NCBI GenBank assembly: GCA_038212445.1
Contig: JBBQUM010000009.1
Span: 62,001 to 126,000, forward strand
Origin: TMP-7 sp038212445
GTDB taxonomy: Bacteria > Acidobacteriota > Terriglobia > Bryobacterales > Bryobacteraceae
Reading direction: 5' to 3'
DNA: 64,000 nt
The notes under the pieces were generated by a model, which saw only the letters and a program-made list of their open reading frames with translations, searched no databases and had not been told where the DNA came from. This document shows positions 8,816 to 17,757 of this stretch, piece by piece (position 1 is the first letter of the stretch; each line of letters begins with the position of its first letter). Position numbers and translations under genes: made by a program.

Positions 8816-10371
8816 CGCGCGCGCTTCAAGTCCTGCTGCTCTCAGCCGCCGCCGTCGCCGGGGGAGTTGTGGTGTCGAAGGCGCTGACCGGATTCCCCAA
8901 CAGCTCGCCGCTGAACGCGGAGGGAGTTTTCGCGGTCGCCTTCGTCCTCCTGGTTCTCCTTCGTACCAGCAGCGAGGCGCACACCGAGTCTGAGGAATCG
9001 CAACTCATCGCGCCTCTATTTGGCCTGCTCCTGATCGCCGCCACATTCTGGGGCATACAAAACATGACGTTCCTGTGCGACGACTACTTTGTTGTGTTGG
9101 ACGCCGTGCGGGGTCGAGGGGCGCATTTCATCGACACGCTGATCTCGGATAAAGGAGACGTCTATTTTCGACCGGCCGCTTACAGCACGCTTTGGCTGGC
9201 CGCGAAAGGACTGGGAACAAATGCCGCGCTTTGGCACGTACACCACCTCGTTTTGCACCTGCTGAATTGCGGGCTTCTCTATCTGCTCGCTGTTCAACTT
9301 GGACTCGCCGCTCCGTGGGCGGCCGTCGCCATGGTGCTGTTTGGAGTGCACGGCGCGCGTCCCGAAAGCGTCGTCTGGATCGCCGGTTATTGGGAACTGG
9401 TTTCACTTGCTCTCGTGCTCGCGACCCTCATCTTGTTTCTGCATTCCCGGCACGCGCACCGTAGAATCGCGTACGCCGGCTCGCTGATTTGCTGCATCGC
9501 CGCATTATGGTCCAAAGAATCGGCATACGTCCTTCCAGGACTCATCTTCCTGCTACCTCTCGCCAAGGACTCGCTGCGTTCGCGGCTCACCCGCATGGCG
9601 CCGTATGCCCTGATTACCGCGGTGGCGTTCGTCCATCGATGGATCGCGCTCGGCGGCATCGGTGGCTACGTTACCGGGGGACGCGCGGAAGCAGGAGCGA
9701 TCAGCATCGTGCGCATCGCCAAGCTGTTGCTGTTCCGTCTATGGGCGACACTCGTATTCCCGATTAACTGGTCCGTCGAACCTGGCCCCGTGGTCGCACT
9801 CACGATGGCGCTCGCACTTGCTGGACTGCTGTTCGCCTCGCGCTCGAGCTTGAATCGCAACTTCACCGTTTTCTGCATCGGCGCTACCTTGGCCTCGGCC
9901 TTGCCCGCTTCGTCGCAGTTGTTGCTCGGGCCCGATCTGCAAAAAGGGCGGCTGCTCTATCTGCCCTCGGTGGGGATGTGTCTGTTGATCGCGGCATTGA
10001 TTCGCGGTATCCCTCAATCCCGAATACGCTTAGCCACAGCCTTCGCTTGCGTTCTGTTCTCAGTTGCCGTATTGCGTCACAACTTGGGCATTTGGCAGGG
10101 CGTGTCAAAGGTCATGGCCGTCACTTACAGCCAGGTAGGGCGCCTGACCAAGGACGGTCCCAGGAACGTGACAACGATCGGCATACCCGGCAGTATTCGC
10201 GGAGTCTACTTCTTCATGAACGGGTTCACCGCGTGTCTGGACATGGCCAACGGGGGCTTCTTCGAGTCAGAGATGCTGCCGGCCGGAACCGAGCCGACGA
10301 ATCGAAGTGATCGAACCATCCTCATCTGGAAGGGCGAGCAGGCAGGGCTGACAAAACTCACTCCTGAATGA
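8812..10371 (+). CDS. second polytopic GT-C-like membrane protein
   Basis: This is a 519-residue integral membrane protein with about 11 helices. After the second helix it has CDDYFVVLDAVRG, again with the paired acidic residues expected in the first extracytoplasmic loop of GT-C glycosyltransferases. The next helices carry WHVHHLVLHLLNCGLLYLL, a pattern common in PMT/TMTC-like and related transferases. It is probably a distant homologue of the gene just upstream, with which it is coupled by a 4-bp overlap. The substrate cannot be assigned. A role in cell-envelope glycan or glycoprotein synthesis is an inference from topology. Confidence 0.6.
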   Translation: MTRALQVLLLSAAAVAGGVVVSKALTGFPNSSPLNAEGVFAVAFVLLVLLRTSSEAHTESEESQLIAPLFGLLLIAATFWGIQNMTFLCDDYFVVLDAVRGRGAHFIDTLISDKGDVYFRPAAYSTLWLAAKGLGTNAALWHVHHLVLHLLNCGLLYLLAVQLGLAAPWAAVAMVLFGVHGARPESVVWIAGYWELVSLALVLATLILFLHSRHAHRRIAYAGSLICCIAALWSKESAYVLPGLIFLLPLAKDSLRSRLTRMAPYALITAVAFVHRWIALGGIGGYVTGGRAEAGAISIVRIAKLLLFRLWATLVFPINWSVEPGPVVALTMALALAGLLFASRSSLNRNFTVFCIGATLASALPASSQLLLGPDLQKGRLLYLPSVGMCLLIAALIRGIPQSRIRLATAFACVLFSVAVLRHNLGIWQGVSKVMAVTYSQVGRLTKDGPRNVTTIGIPGSIRGVYFFMNGFTACLDMANGGFFESEMLPAGTEPTNRSDRTILIWKGEQAGLTKLTPE

Positions 10372-11162
10372 CGCATGATACTTTCATGCCCACGGTTCTC
10401 AGCGAACGGCGCGATTCGATTTTCATCGTTACCATCAACCGTCCCGCAGTCCGCAATGCTGTCGATCGCGACACGGCGTCGGCGCTGGCCGAGACGTTCC
10501 GGGACTTCGACTCGGACCCCAGCTTGAACGTCGCAATCCTCACTGGCGCCGGTGGCTGTTTCTGCGCAGGTGCCGACCTCAAAGCTTTATCCAGCGGCCA
10601 ACTTCGGGAGCTCTCGGAAGAAGGAGACGGCCCGATGGGGCCAACACGCCTCCAACTCTCGAAGCCTGTAATCGCCGCAATCGAAGGACACGCCGTTGCC
10701 GGTGGCCTCGAACTGGCGCTCTGGTGCGACCTCCGTGTCGCTGCCGAATCCGCAGTGTTCGGCGTCTATTGCCGCAGATTCGGCGTGCCGCTCGTAGACC
10801 TCGGCACCATCCGGTTGCCACGATTGATCGGCCACTCGCGCGCAATGGATTTGATCCTCACCGGTCGCCCGGTCCCAGCGTCTGAAGCGCTGGCAATGGG
10901 ACTCGCAAACCGTGTAGCATCGGACGGCCAAGCACTCGAACTGGCTCTGGAAATCGCCCAGTCCCTGGCTGCCCTACCGCAAACGTGCATGCGCTCCGAC
11001 CGTCTGTCGGCAATCGAGCAATGGTCGTTGGACTGGGACATGGCGACCCGAAACGAGTTGCGCCGCGGCCATGACGTCTTAGCGTCAGGAGAAGCCACCG
11101 CAGGCGCGCGCCGCTTCTCCAGCGGAGTCGGCCGTCACGGAGATTCGCCCCGGCCTCAGTGA
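10368..11162 (+). CDS. enoyl-CoA hydratase/isomerase (crotonase) family protein
   Basis: The 264-residue cytoplasmic protein has the crotonase fold. GAGGCFCAGADLKAL contributes to the oxyanion hole and CoA binding, and AIEGHAVAGGLELALWCDLRVA supplies the second oxyanion-hole glycine. The usual catalytic pair of glutamates of enoyl-CoA hydratase is only partly evident, so substrate and reaction are unclear. The ATG overlaps the preceding stop (ATGA). A second ATG at 10386 gives a start closer to that of relatives. Coupling with two membrane glycosyltransferase-like genes is unexpected and may reflect simple packing. Confidence 0.85.
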   Translation: MTHDTFMPTVLSERRDSIFIVTINRPAVRNAVDRDTASALAETFRDFDSDPSLNVAILTGAGGCFCAGADLKALSSGQLRELSEEGDGPMGPTRLQLSKPVIAAIEGHAVAGGLELALWCDLRVAAESAVFGVYCRRFGVPLVDLGTIRLPRLIGHSRAMDLILTGRPVPASEALAMGLANRVASDGQALELALEIAQSLAALPQTCMRSDRLSAIEQWSLDWDMATRNELRRGHDVLASGEATAGARRFSSGVGRHGDSPRPQ

Positions 11163-11181
11163 ACTACCTGCGGCCGGGGCG
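11146..11181. terminator. GC-rich inverted repeat between convergent crotonase and katG
   Basis: A perfect 10-bp inverted repeat, CGCCCCGGCC (11146-11155) and GGCCGGGGCG (11172-11181) with a 16-nt loop, spans the crotonase stop codon and lies 14 bp from the katG stop. Its position between convergent genes suggests a bidirectional transcription barrier, although no U-tract follows. Confidence 0.5.
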
Positions 11182-11194
11182 CATACGATGATGC

Positions 11195-13462
11195 TCAGGC
11201 TAGATCATAGCGATCCAGGTTCATCACCTTGCCCCACGTGGCTGCGAAATCCTTGACGAACGTCTCCTTCGAGTCGTCGCATGCGTAGTACTCCGCGATG
11301 GCTCGAAGCTGTGAGTTGGAGCCAAAGACAAGATCAACCACGGTACCCGTGCACTTGACTTTGCCCGTCGCCCGGTCGCACCCCTCCAGCACCCCTTCGG
11401 CCGCCGCGGACTTCTGCCACCTCGTGTTCATGTCGAGCAGGTTGACGAAGAAATCGTTCGTCAGCGTCTCCGGCTTCTCAGTGAAAACCCCATGCTTCGC
11501 CTGCCCAAAGTTCGCACCCAGGACACGCATACCGCCCACCAGAACCGTCATCTCGGGGGCAGTCAGCTTCAGCAGGTTCGCCCGGTCCACCAGTTGCTCA
11601 GCCTCTGACTCCTTACTTCCATTGGAGAGGTAGTTGCGGAAACCGTCCGCAGACGGCTCCAACACGGCGAAGGAGTGCACATCGGTCTGATCCTGCGACG
11701 CATCTGTCCGCCCAGGCGAGAAGGGAACGGTCACGTCCTGGCCAGCCTTCTTCGCCGCCGCCTCCACCGCCGCACAGCCGCCGAGAACGATTAGGTCCGC
11801 CAGCGATACCTTTTTCTTCCCGCCTGCCTGCTCGCTGTTGAAGTCCTTCTGGATCCCCTCCAGTTTCTGAAGGACCTTCGCAAGCTCGGCCGGCTGGTTG
11901 ACTTCCCAATCCTTCTGCGGCGCGAGGCGAATGCGGGCGCCGTTGGCGCCTCCACGCTTGTCGCTGCCGCGGAAGGTTGCCGCGGAAGCCCAGGCCGTTG
12001 TCACGAGTTGCGAGATGGACAGCCCCGACGCGAGAATCTTCGCCTTCAGCGCCGCGATGTCCTGCTCACCGATGAGATCACCCTCGACGGCGGGAAGCGG
12101 ATCCTGCCACAACAGCGTCTGCGAGGGAATCTTCGAGCCGAGATACCTCGAACAAGGACCCATGTCTCGATGCGTCAGCTTATACCAGGCCTTCGCGAAC
12201 GCATCAGCGAATTGATCCGGGTGCTCGTGGAACCGCTTTGAAATCGACGCGTAGTTCGGATCCAACTTCAGCGCGAGATCCGTCGTGAACATAATCGGCG
12301 CGTGCTTCTTCGCCGGGTCGTGGGCATCCGGCACCGTGCCCGCCCCCGCAGAATCCTTCGGCGTCCACTGCTGTGCGCCGGCGGGACTCTTGGTAAGCAC
12401 CCACTCAAAGCCCAACAGGTTGTCGAAGTAGTTGTTATCCCACTTCACCGGGTTGGTGGTCCATGCGCCTTCCAGACCGCTGGTAATCGCGTCGGCGCCT
12501 TTACCAGTGCCAAAGCCGTTCTTCCAGCCGAAACCCTGCTCTTCGATGCCGGCGCCCTCTGGCTCCGAACTGCAATACTTGCCCGCATCAGCGGCGCCGT
12601 GAGCCTTACCGAAGGTGTGGCCGCCGGCGATCAGCGCTACCGTCTCCTCGTCGTTCATCGCCATTCGGGCAAACGTCTCGCGGATATCCTTCGCCGCGGC
12701 GAGTGGATCCGCCTTACCATTCGGTCCCTCGGGATTGACGTAGATCAGCCCCATCTGAACGGCAGCAAGAGGATTGGAGAGGTCACGGTCGCCGCTGTAC
12801 CGCTCGTCGGCGAGCCACTTGCCTTCGGGTCCCCAGTAGATGTCCTCTTCGGGCTCCCAGATATCCTCGCGACCACCGCCGAAACCGAAAGTCTTAAATC
12901 CCATCGACTCCAGCGCGACGTTCCCGGTGAGGATCATCAGATCAGCCCAGGAAATCTTCCGGCCATACTTCTGCTTGATCGGCCACAGTAACCGGCGCGC
13001 CTTATCGAGGCTCACATTGTCCGGCCAGCTATTGAGCGGAGCAAATCGCTGCGCCCCGGTACCCGCACCACCCCGGCCATCGGCGATGCGGTAGGTGCCC
13101 GCGCTATGCCAGGCCATGCGGATGAAGAGCGGCCCATAGTGTCCGTAATCGGCCGGCCACCAGTCCTGCGAGTTCGTCATCAGGGCATGGAGGTCCTTGA
13201 TCACGGCATCCAGGTCGAGACTCTTAAATTCCCTCGCATAATTGAACGCCTGGTCTACAGGACGAGCCTGTGGAGAGTGCTGGTGAAGAATCTTGAGATT
13301 GAGCTGGTTCGGCCACCAGTTCGCATTCCCCGGACTTCCGGCTACCGTGTGTTTGCGAGCACCGGCCGAGAATGGACACTTGGCTTCAGCTTCGGTTGGC
13401 AAGGTATGGTCCTGCTGATTGGGGGCAGGATCTCCTACGCCGGGTGTGAATTGTTTCTCCAT
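11195..13462 (-). CDS. katG: bifunctional catalase-peroxidase
   Basis: This heme enzyme removes hydrogen peroxide by catalase and peroxidase activities. The protein has about 755 residues with the duplicated peroxidase fold. The N-terminal active half shows IRMAWHSAGTYR (distal Trp and His), YVNPEGPNGKADP (the Tyr of the Met-Tyr-Trp adduct) and GGHTFGKAHGA (proximal His region). The C-terminal half lacks the heme ligands, as usual. The ATG at 13460-13462 is preferred to an upstream in-frame start because AAGGAAG lies 8 nt upstream of it (MEKQFTPG). It lies directly downstream of a PerR-like gene on the same strand, which suggests peroxide-responsive control. Confidence 0.95.
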   Translation of the reverse strand: MEKQFTPGVGDPAPNQQDHTLPTEAEAKCPFSAGARKHTVAGSPGNANWWPNQLNLKILHQHSPQARPVDQAFNYAREFKSLDLDAVIKDLHALMTNSQDWWPADYGHYGPLFIRMAWHSAGTYRIADGRGGAGTGAQRFAPLNSWPDNVSLDKARRLLWPIKQKYGRKISWADLMILTGNVALESMGFKTFGFGGGREDIWEPEEDIYWGPEGKWLADERYSGDRDLSNPLAAVQMGLIYVNPEGPNGKADPLAAAKDIRETFARMAMNDEETVALIAGGHTFGKAHGAADAGKYCSSEPEGAGIEEQGFGWKNGFGTGKGADAITSGLEGAWTTNPVKWDNNYFDNLLGFEWVLTKSPAGAQQWTPKDSAGAGTVPDAHDPAKKHAPIMFTTDLALKLDPNYASISKRFHEHPDQFADAFAKAWYKLTHRDMGPCSRYLGSKIPSQTLLWQDPLPAVEGDLIGEQDIAALKAKILASGLSISQLVTTAWASAATFRGSDKRGGANGARIRLAPQKDWEVNQPAELAKVLQKLEGIQKDFNSEQAGGKKKVSLADLIVLGGCAAVEAAAKKAGQDVTVPFSPGRTDASQDQTDVHSFAVLEPSADGFRNYLSNGSKESEAEQLVDRANLLKLTAPEMTVLVGGMRVLGANFGQAKHGVFTEKPETLTNDFFVNLLDMNTRWQKSAAAEGVLEGCDRATGKVKCTGTVVDLVFGSNSQLRAIAEYYACDDSKETFVKDFAATWGKVMNLDRYDLA

Positions 13463-13525
13463 GTGATTATCTTCCTTAGGATTGGTCAACAACGATTGTG
13501 AAGTTTCGATCGCGCCGGCTCACGC

Positions 13526-13987
13526 TCACGACTTGTGGCGGCGTGCGGCCCGGCATTTCTTGCACTCGCCGACGAACTCCACCCGGTACTGGTCGATCGA
13601 AAAGCCTTTGAGCAATGCGCTCTTTGGCAGATGAACCGGCTCTACCGCTGATTCGTCGATATCGAAAATCGCCTTGCACGAGGAACACACCAGGTGGTGA
13701 TGTGGCGTCATGTTAGATTCCAGGCGCAGCGAGCCGTGATGAAGCGTCACTTCTTTCAGAACGCCGGTATCGAGAAACGTCTTAACGTTCTTGTAAACGG
13801 TGCCGAGAGAAATCGAAGGTATCCGCCGTCTCACCTGCTCATAGATCAGCTCCGGCGTCGGGTGTTCATGTGAATCCACAACAGCTTCGTAGATCACTTG
13901 ACGCTGGAAAGTAAAAGCGAGGCCGTGCTCCTTGCACCTGCGGCGAAAGTTATCGAGGGCTTGCGTGCGCATGTCCAACATAGACAT
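13526..13987 (-). CDS. perR: Fur-family peroxide-type regulator (PerR-like)
   Basis: The 153-residue metal-dependent repressor has an N-terminal winged helix (about residues 15-85, including PSISLGTVYKNVKTFLDTG) and a dimerisation domain. The latter carries HHH at 96-98 and two structural zinc CxxC pairs, C101/C104 and C142/C145. Assignment to PerR rather than Fur rests mainly on katG lying immediately downstream. Several ATGs compete near the N-terminus (MSMLDM). AT-rich palindromes overlap the start region (13987-14010), consistent with autoregulation. Confidence 0.85.
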   Translation of the reverse strand: MSMLDMRTQALDNFRRRCKEHGLAFTFQRQVIYEAVVDSHEHPTPELIYEQVRRRIPSISLGTVYKNVKTFLDTGVLKEVTLHHGSLRLESNMTPHHHLVCSSCKAIFDIDESAVEPVHLPKSALLKGFSIDQYRVEFVGECKKCRAARRHKS

Positions 13988-14010
13988 TAATCATTAAGTA
14001 GGAATCATTC
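13987..14010. promoter_or_regulatory. candidate PerR/Fur boxes upstream of perR-katG
   Basis: Two AT-rich palindromes lie side by side: TTAATCATTAA at 13987-13997 and GAATCATTC at 14002-14010, with centres 14 bp apart. They resemble halves of Fur/PerR boxes (TTATAATNATTATAA type) and sit at the start of the PerR-like gene. They are a plausible autoregulatory operator, inferred from sequence and position only. Confidence 0.45.
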
Positions 14011-14096
14011 TCAAGTGTCAAGCGTTATCTTTTGAGCCCCGAGAGGGAACGGGACTTGTACCTTCCACCGCCGGGGTCGGATACAATAGCGGAAAC

Positions 14097-15028
14097 ATGA
14101 AATCGGCTCTTCAGGTGATGACCGTGGCGCTGGCGGTCAGCGCCGCCGGCAGCGGGCAGCCTTCATCTGCTCCGCGACTCGAATTCGATGCTGCATCCAT
14201 AAAGATCGCTGCTCCGCAAGGCGGACACTTTCATTCCCAGGGCGCAGCCAGAGGTGGACCCGGCACGGTGGATCCGGCATTATTCCGCTGCACAAACTGC
14301 AATCTCGCGTCCCTGATCAGCCGGGCGTTCAACCTGTAGCGATACCAGTTCCCTGGCCAGTCGTCGTTGTCCGATGCCGTATTCGACGTGTCGGCAACAG
14401 TACCCGAAGGAACCACGACGGAACAGTTTTCCGCGATGCTTCAAAATCTTCTGAAGGACCGGTTCCAACTTTCCTATCACTACGAAACAAGACCGATGCA
14501 GGGCTTCGAGCTGGTAGTGGCCAAGAACGGTCCCAAGCTGAAAGAATCGCAATCGCAAGCCAAGCCGGAAACCGAGGCCAACGACAGCCGCCAAGGCGAA
14601 GCGGCGAGGAACTGGCACAGCCTTCGGGCGGCGGTGAGCATACTCACACCCGGCCTGGCTTGATGGTCTTTAACGGGCGCGGCATCTATCGCGGCGAGAA
14701 CCAGACTATGGGCGACCTCGCCCGCATGGTCTCCAATCAACTCGCGAAACCGGTTGACGACCACACGGGACTCGCAGGCAGGTACGACTTCTCCTTGAAT
14801 TGGTCGGACGATTCCTCGCCGTCAGCGGGTCATTCGAGTGGTGGAGGGGATCATGGAGACCGTGGCGGAGCATCAGCAGGAGGCGCGGCACTAACTTCTG
14901 ACTTCGCTTCAAGCCCCACGCTGTTTGGGGCTCTTCAGGCACAGCTTGGACTGAGACTCGAAAAGAAGAAGGCTTCAGCAAATGTTTTCGTTGTCGATCG
15001 CGTCACGGCTTCGCGAACTCCGAATTAG
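14097..15028 (+). pseudogene. TIGR03435 family protein, interrupted by an in-frame TAG and a frameshift
   Basis: TIGR03435 proteins are secreted acidobacterial proteins of unknown function, present in many copies per genome. The first 80 codons give a signal-like start and the family motif FRCTNCNLASLISRAFNL. A TAG at 14337-14339 then replaces one residue before the same frame resumes with RYQFPGQ, LLKDRFQLSYHYETRPMQGFELVVAKNGPKL. Around 14600-14640 the frame shifts, and the family's C-terminal half (GRGIYRGENQTMGDLARMV..., VDDHTGLAGRYDFSLNW) continues from about 14620 to 15028. At least two lesions would prevent a normal product. Sequencing error cannot be ruled out. Confidence 0.8.
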
Positions 15029-15102
15029 ACGAAACACAAGTAGAGCGGGCGCCTTGAAACGCCCGCCCAAAAACTCCTACGATTCCAGAAGCGACGGCGG
15101 GA

Positions 15103-16011
15103 TTACTGCTTTTCAGCGTGCCAGTTCATCCGTCCTGGGCAGCGATCCGCGTATGCGCCGCTCCATGCTCCGTTGACGATCTTTAGCTTTCCGCCATCGT
15201 TCACAACCTGGCCCGAATAGTGCTGTTGCCAGCTGCCGCCGTCGCGATCGAACTCAATCCGGTCGCCTCGCAGTACGCCGTTCTTGATGGTGCCATTGGC
15301 GTTCTCAAAACCTCCAGTGAAGTTAACTCCATTGGCTGTCTCGATGCCGATAAGCAGGCCGTACTCGTCGTTGCAGGCACGCCACTGCCAGAACCCGGCA
15401 ATGCTAAGTCCGCTTGGCGGCGTTGCGCCTCCATTCCCGGTGGCCCCCTGTTTGATTCCTGAGATATGTCCACGGGCGGGCGACCGTCCCGTCACCGCCG
15501 ACAACAGATAACACATGGCCGCATCGTTTGGCCGGTAGGTTCCGGCCGCGATCCAGGTGAAACCTTTGCAGTTCGGGTTGTTGGCGCAATCCGCGTCGCA
15601 CTGTTGAGCAGTAGGCCGTTGATAGTAAGTCAAGGTGGTGCCGGTTAGGGACATCCCCGACTCGGTGCCCGCCGGCGCTGAAGGCGCTGAAGAGCCTCCG
15701 CCCTTCACGCCCGAAATGTGGCCTGCCGCCGGAACTCGGCCCGTGACCGAGGAGAGAAGGTAGCACATCCCGGGGTCGGAGCGATTGTAAGTTCCCGGAT
15801 TGATCCAGGTGAATCCCTGGCAATTAGGGTTGTTGGCGCAGTCATTCTGGCACTGCGCGGCTGCCGGACGTTGGTAGTATGTCAGCCTTGAACCTTGCAA
15901 GGACATTCCATTCTCGTTAGGACCCAGGGTCTGGGCGCATACGGCCGAAATCATGATGAAGGCGAGCGCCGTTGTCCGCGCTGCGATGTGGTTGCGATTG
16001 TTTAGGTTCAT
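15103..16011 (-). CDS. secreted protein with two PAN/Apple domains
   Basis: The 302-residue protein has a signal peptide (about residues 1-26, ending SAVCAQ). Two near-identical PAN/Apple-like repeats follow at about 33-100 and 118-188. Each contains LTYYQRP, a QC..DCANNPNC.GFTWI block and a MCYLLS...TGR....GHISG block, with four conserved cysteines that would form the disulfide core. A third C-terminal region of about 100 residues (SIAGFWQWRACNDEYG...) is a distinct beta-rich domain. PAN domains bind proteins or carbohydrates. The ATG has AAGGAG upstream. It stands alone between a pseudogene and the SMP-30 operon. Confidence 0.8.
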   Translation of the reverse strand: MNLNNRNHIAARTTALAFIMISAVCAQTLGPNENGMSLQGSRLTYYQRPAAAQCQNDCANNPNCQGFTWINPGTYNRSDPGMCYLLSSVTGRVPAAGHISGVKGGGSSAPSAPAGTESGMSLTGTTLTYYQRPTAQQCDADCANNPNCKGFTWIAAGTYRPNDAAMCYLLSAVTGRSPARGHISGIKQGATGNGGATPPSGLSIAGFWQWRACNDEYGLLIGIETANGVNFTGGFENANGTIKNGVLRGDRIEFDRDGGSWQQHYSGQVVNDGGKLKIVNGAWSGAYADRCPGRMNWHAEKQ

Positions 16012-16131
16012 GGGGTCTCCTTCGTTCTCCTACTGAACCGTTGAGGTTCATACCCCTAATGGCCGCGGCCCGAAAACATTTCGTGAAATCTTTTTTGACC
16101 ATGAATCGCCAACAAAACGCATGCACGACCA

Positions 16132-17757
16132 TCAAAATCGAGGAGCAGAGGGTCGGATGCCGGGGATATTCAATCGCATGCTGTACAGTCCCGACCGGGC
16201 GCAAAGATACAAGGTCTTGCCGTCATCGCCCCAGGCAAAATTGTGCGGATGCCTAGGCGCGATGATTGTGCCTAGATGCTTCCCCTCGGCCGATAGGACC
16301 CAGGGTCCGCCGGGACCCGAGACGTACAAATTCCCCTTCTGGTCCACCTTCATCCCGTCGAGAGCGTCCTCGCCTGGCGCCGCCGTCATGTCGAAGAACA
16401 GCTTGCCGTTAGACAACGGGCCATCGGCGTTCGCTTCAAATCGATAGATCACCTTCTTCTTCTCGTCCCAATTGGTGACGTACAGGTACTTCTCATCGGG
16501 TGAGAACGCGATGCCATTGGGCCCTGTGAAATCGGTACTGATCAGCCGCAGCTTTCCGTTCTGAAGCGAGAAGACGCCGCTGTAGGGCAGTTGCTTGCGT
16601 GGATCGTCGAAGAACTTGGGCAGGCCGAATGGAGGGTCGGTGAAGTACAGTGTCCCGTCGGAGCGATACACCAGGTCATTTGGGCTGTTCAATCGCTTTC
16701 CCTGATAGCTGTCTGCCAGCACGGTCAAGGTTCCGTCGTTTTCAATTCGCGTCACGCGATGGTTGCCGTGCTCGTTGATCGTCAACCGGCCTTGCGGGTC
16801 GAGCGTAAGCCCGTTCGAGCCCGGCTGCCCATACTCGGCGATGTCGCTGCCCGAGTAACCGCTGGGCTGCCGGAAGATCGACAGATCGCCCGCGCCTTCC
16901 GGCTTCGGGGCGTACCGGTAAATGATGTTACTGTTCGGGTCGCTGAATAGCAGATACCCGCCATCGCGCACCCAGATCGGGCCTTCGGTGAACTTGAACC
17001 CTTCAGCAAGCTTGAAGATCTTCGGATTGGGGCCGACAATCGCGTCCATCGCCGGATCATTGCGCACCACCTCAACGTTCACCTCGCTGGGCGTAATAGC
17101 GATGGGTCCCACCGTTCCGCGAAAGAATTCCAACTTCGCGTAGCGCATCCAGATGAAGTTCGTCGGCGGGTTCGAGAGCGGCCCGTTGCTACCGAAGACG
17201 GCGAGCTGAATCTTCTGTCCAGGCTTCACGTCACGGCCGACAATCAGCCGGTTAGGCGCATTCCATCCGCCGATGACCGACCCTCCCATCTGGCCGAGAG
17301 ACCGTGACAGTTCACCGTCCACCCAGACTTCCGCGTAATCATCCAGGGCTGTTTCAAAGACGATCGACGAACCGGTGGGATCGAAGCCTTCCACCCGCTG
17401 CGGCACCGTGATGTTGATCCTGTACCAGTTAAAGCAAAGACGTCCGGTGGAGCGCCGTGCGCTGAGAGAGGTGGGGCCGATCGCTTCCCACTTGGAGTCA
17501 TCGAAGTCCGCGCCGCCCGCGTGAGGCGTGTAATCGTAGGTCTTGTTCGGTGGACCCGAGGGCTGCCCGTTAGCGCCGGGCGCGTGAAAGTCCACCTCAA
17601 CGATCCTGGTGTCGCTGTAACGCCACTGCCCGTTAACCGCTTTCACGCCGGCTTCGGTGGCGAGATCGATGGTGGCCTCAGGCGTCCCCTTGGGAGCGCC
17701 CCGGTCAGTTGATGCCGCGCTCGCGGCCAATGCGATGAGAAAGATGACCGGCTTCAT
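16132..17757 (-). CDS. SMP-30/gluconolactonase/LRE-type protein with N-terminal galactose-binding-like domain
   Basis: The 541-residue exported protein has a signal peptide (MKPVIFLIALAASAAS). An N-terminal jelly-roll-like module (about 60-215, with the SLGQMGGSVIGGWNAPNRL region) precedes a six-bladed SMP-30 propeller at about 240-530. The propeller shows FTEGPIWVRDGGYLLFSD, NGLTLDPQGRL, SPNDLVYRSDGTLYFTDPPFG and GPNGIAFSPDEKYLYVTNW, the usual metal-coordinating glutamate, asparagine and aspartate positions of lactonases. A sugar-lactone hydrolase acting outside the cytoplasm is likely; the substrate is unknown. Its ATG overlaps the stop of the GlcG-cupin gene (ATGA), indicating an operon. 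Confidence 0.85.
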   Translation of the reverse strand: MKPVIFLIALAASAASTDRGAPKGTPEATIDLATEAGVKAVNGQWRYSDTRIVEVDFHAPGANGQPSGPPNKTYDYTPHAGGADFDDSKWEAIGPTSLSARRSTGRLCFNWYRINITVPQRVEGFDPTGSSIVFETALDDYAEVWVDGELSRSLGQMGGSVIGGWNAPNRLIVGRDVKPGQKIQLAVFGSNGPLSNPPTNFIWMRYAKLEFFRGTVGPIAITPSEVNVEVVRNDPAMDAIVGPNPKIFKLAEGFKFTEGPIWVRDGGYLLFSDPNSNIIYRYAPKPEGAGDLSIFRQPSGYSGSDIAEYGQPGSNGLTLDPQGRLTINEHGNHRVTRIENDGTLTVLADSYQGKRLNSPNDLVYRSDGTLYFTDPPFGLPKFFDDPRKQLPYSGVFSLQNGKLRLISTDFTGPNGIAFSPDEKYLYVTNWDEKKKVIYRFEANADGPLSNGKLFFDMTAAPGEDALDGMKVDQKGNLYVSGPGGPWVLSAEGKHLGTIIAPRHPHNFAWGDDGKTLYLCARSGLYSMRLNIPGIRPSAPRF

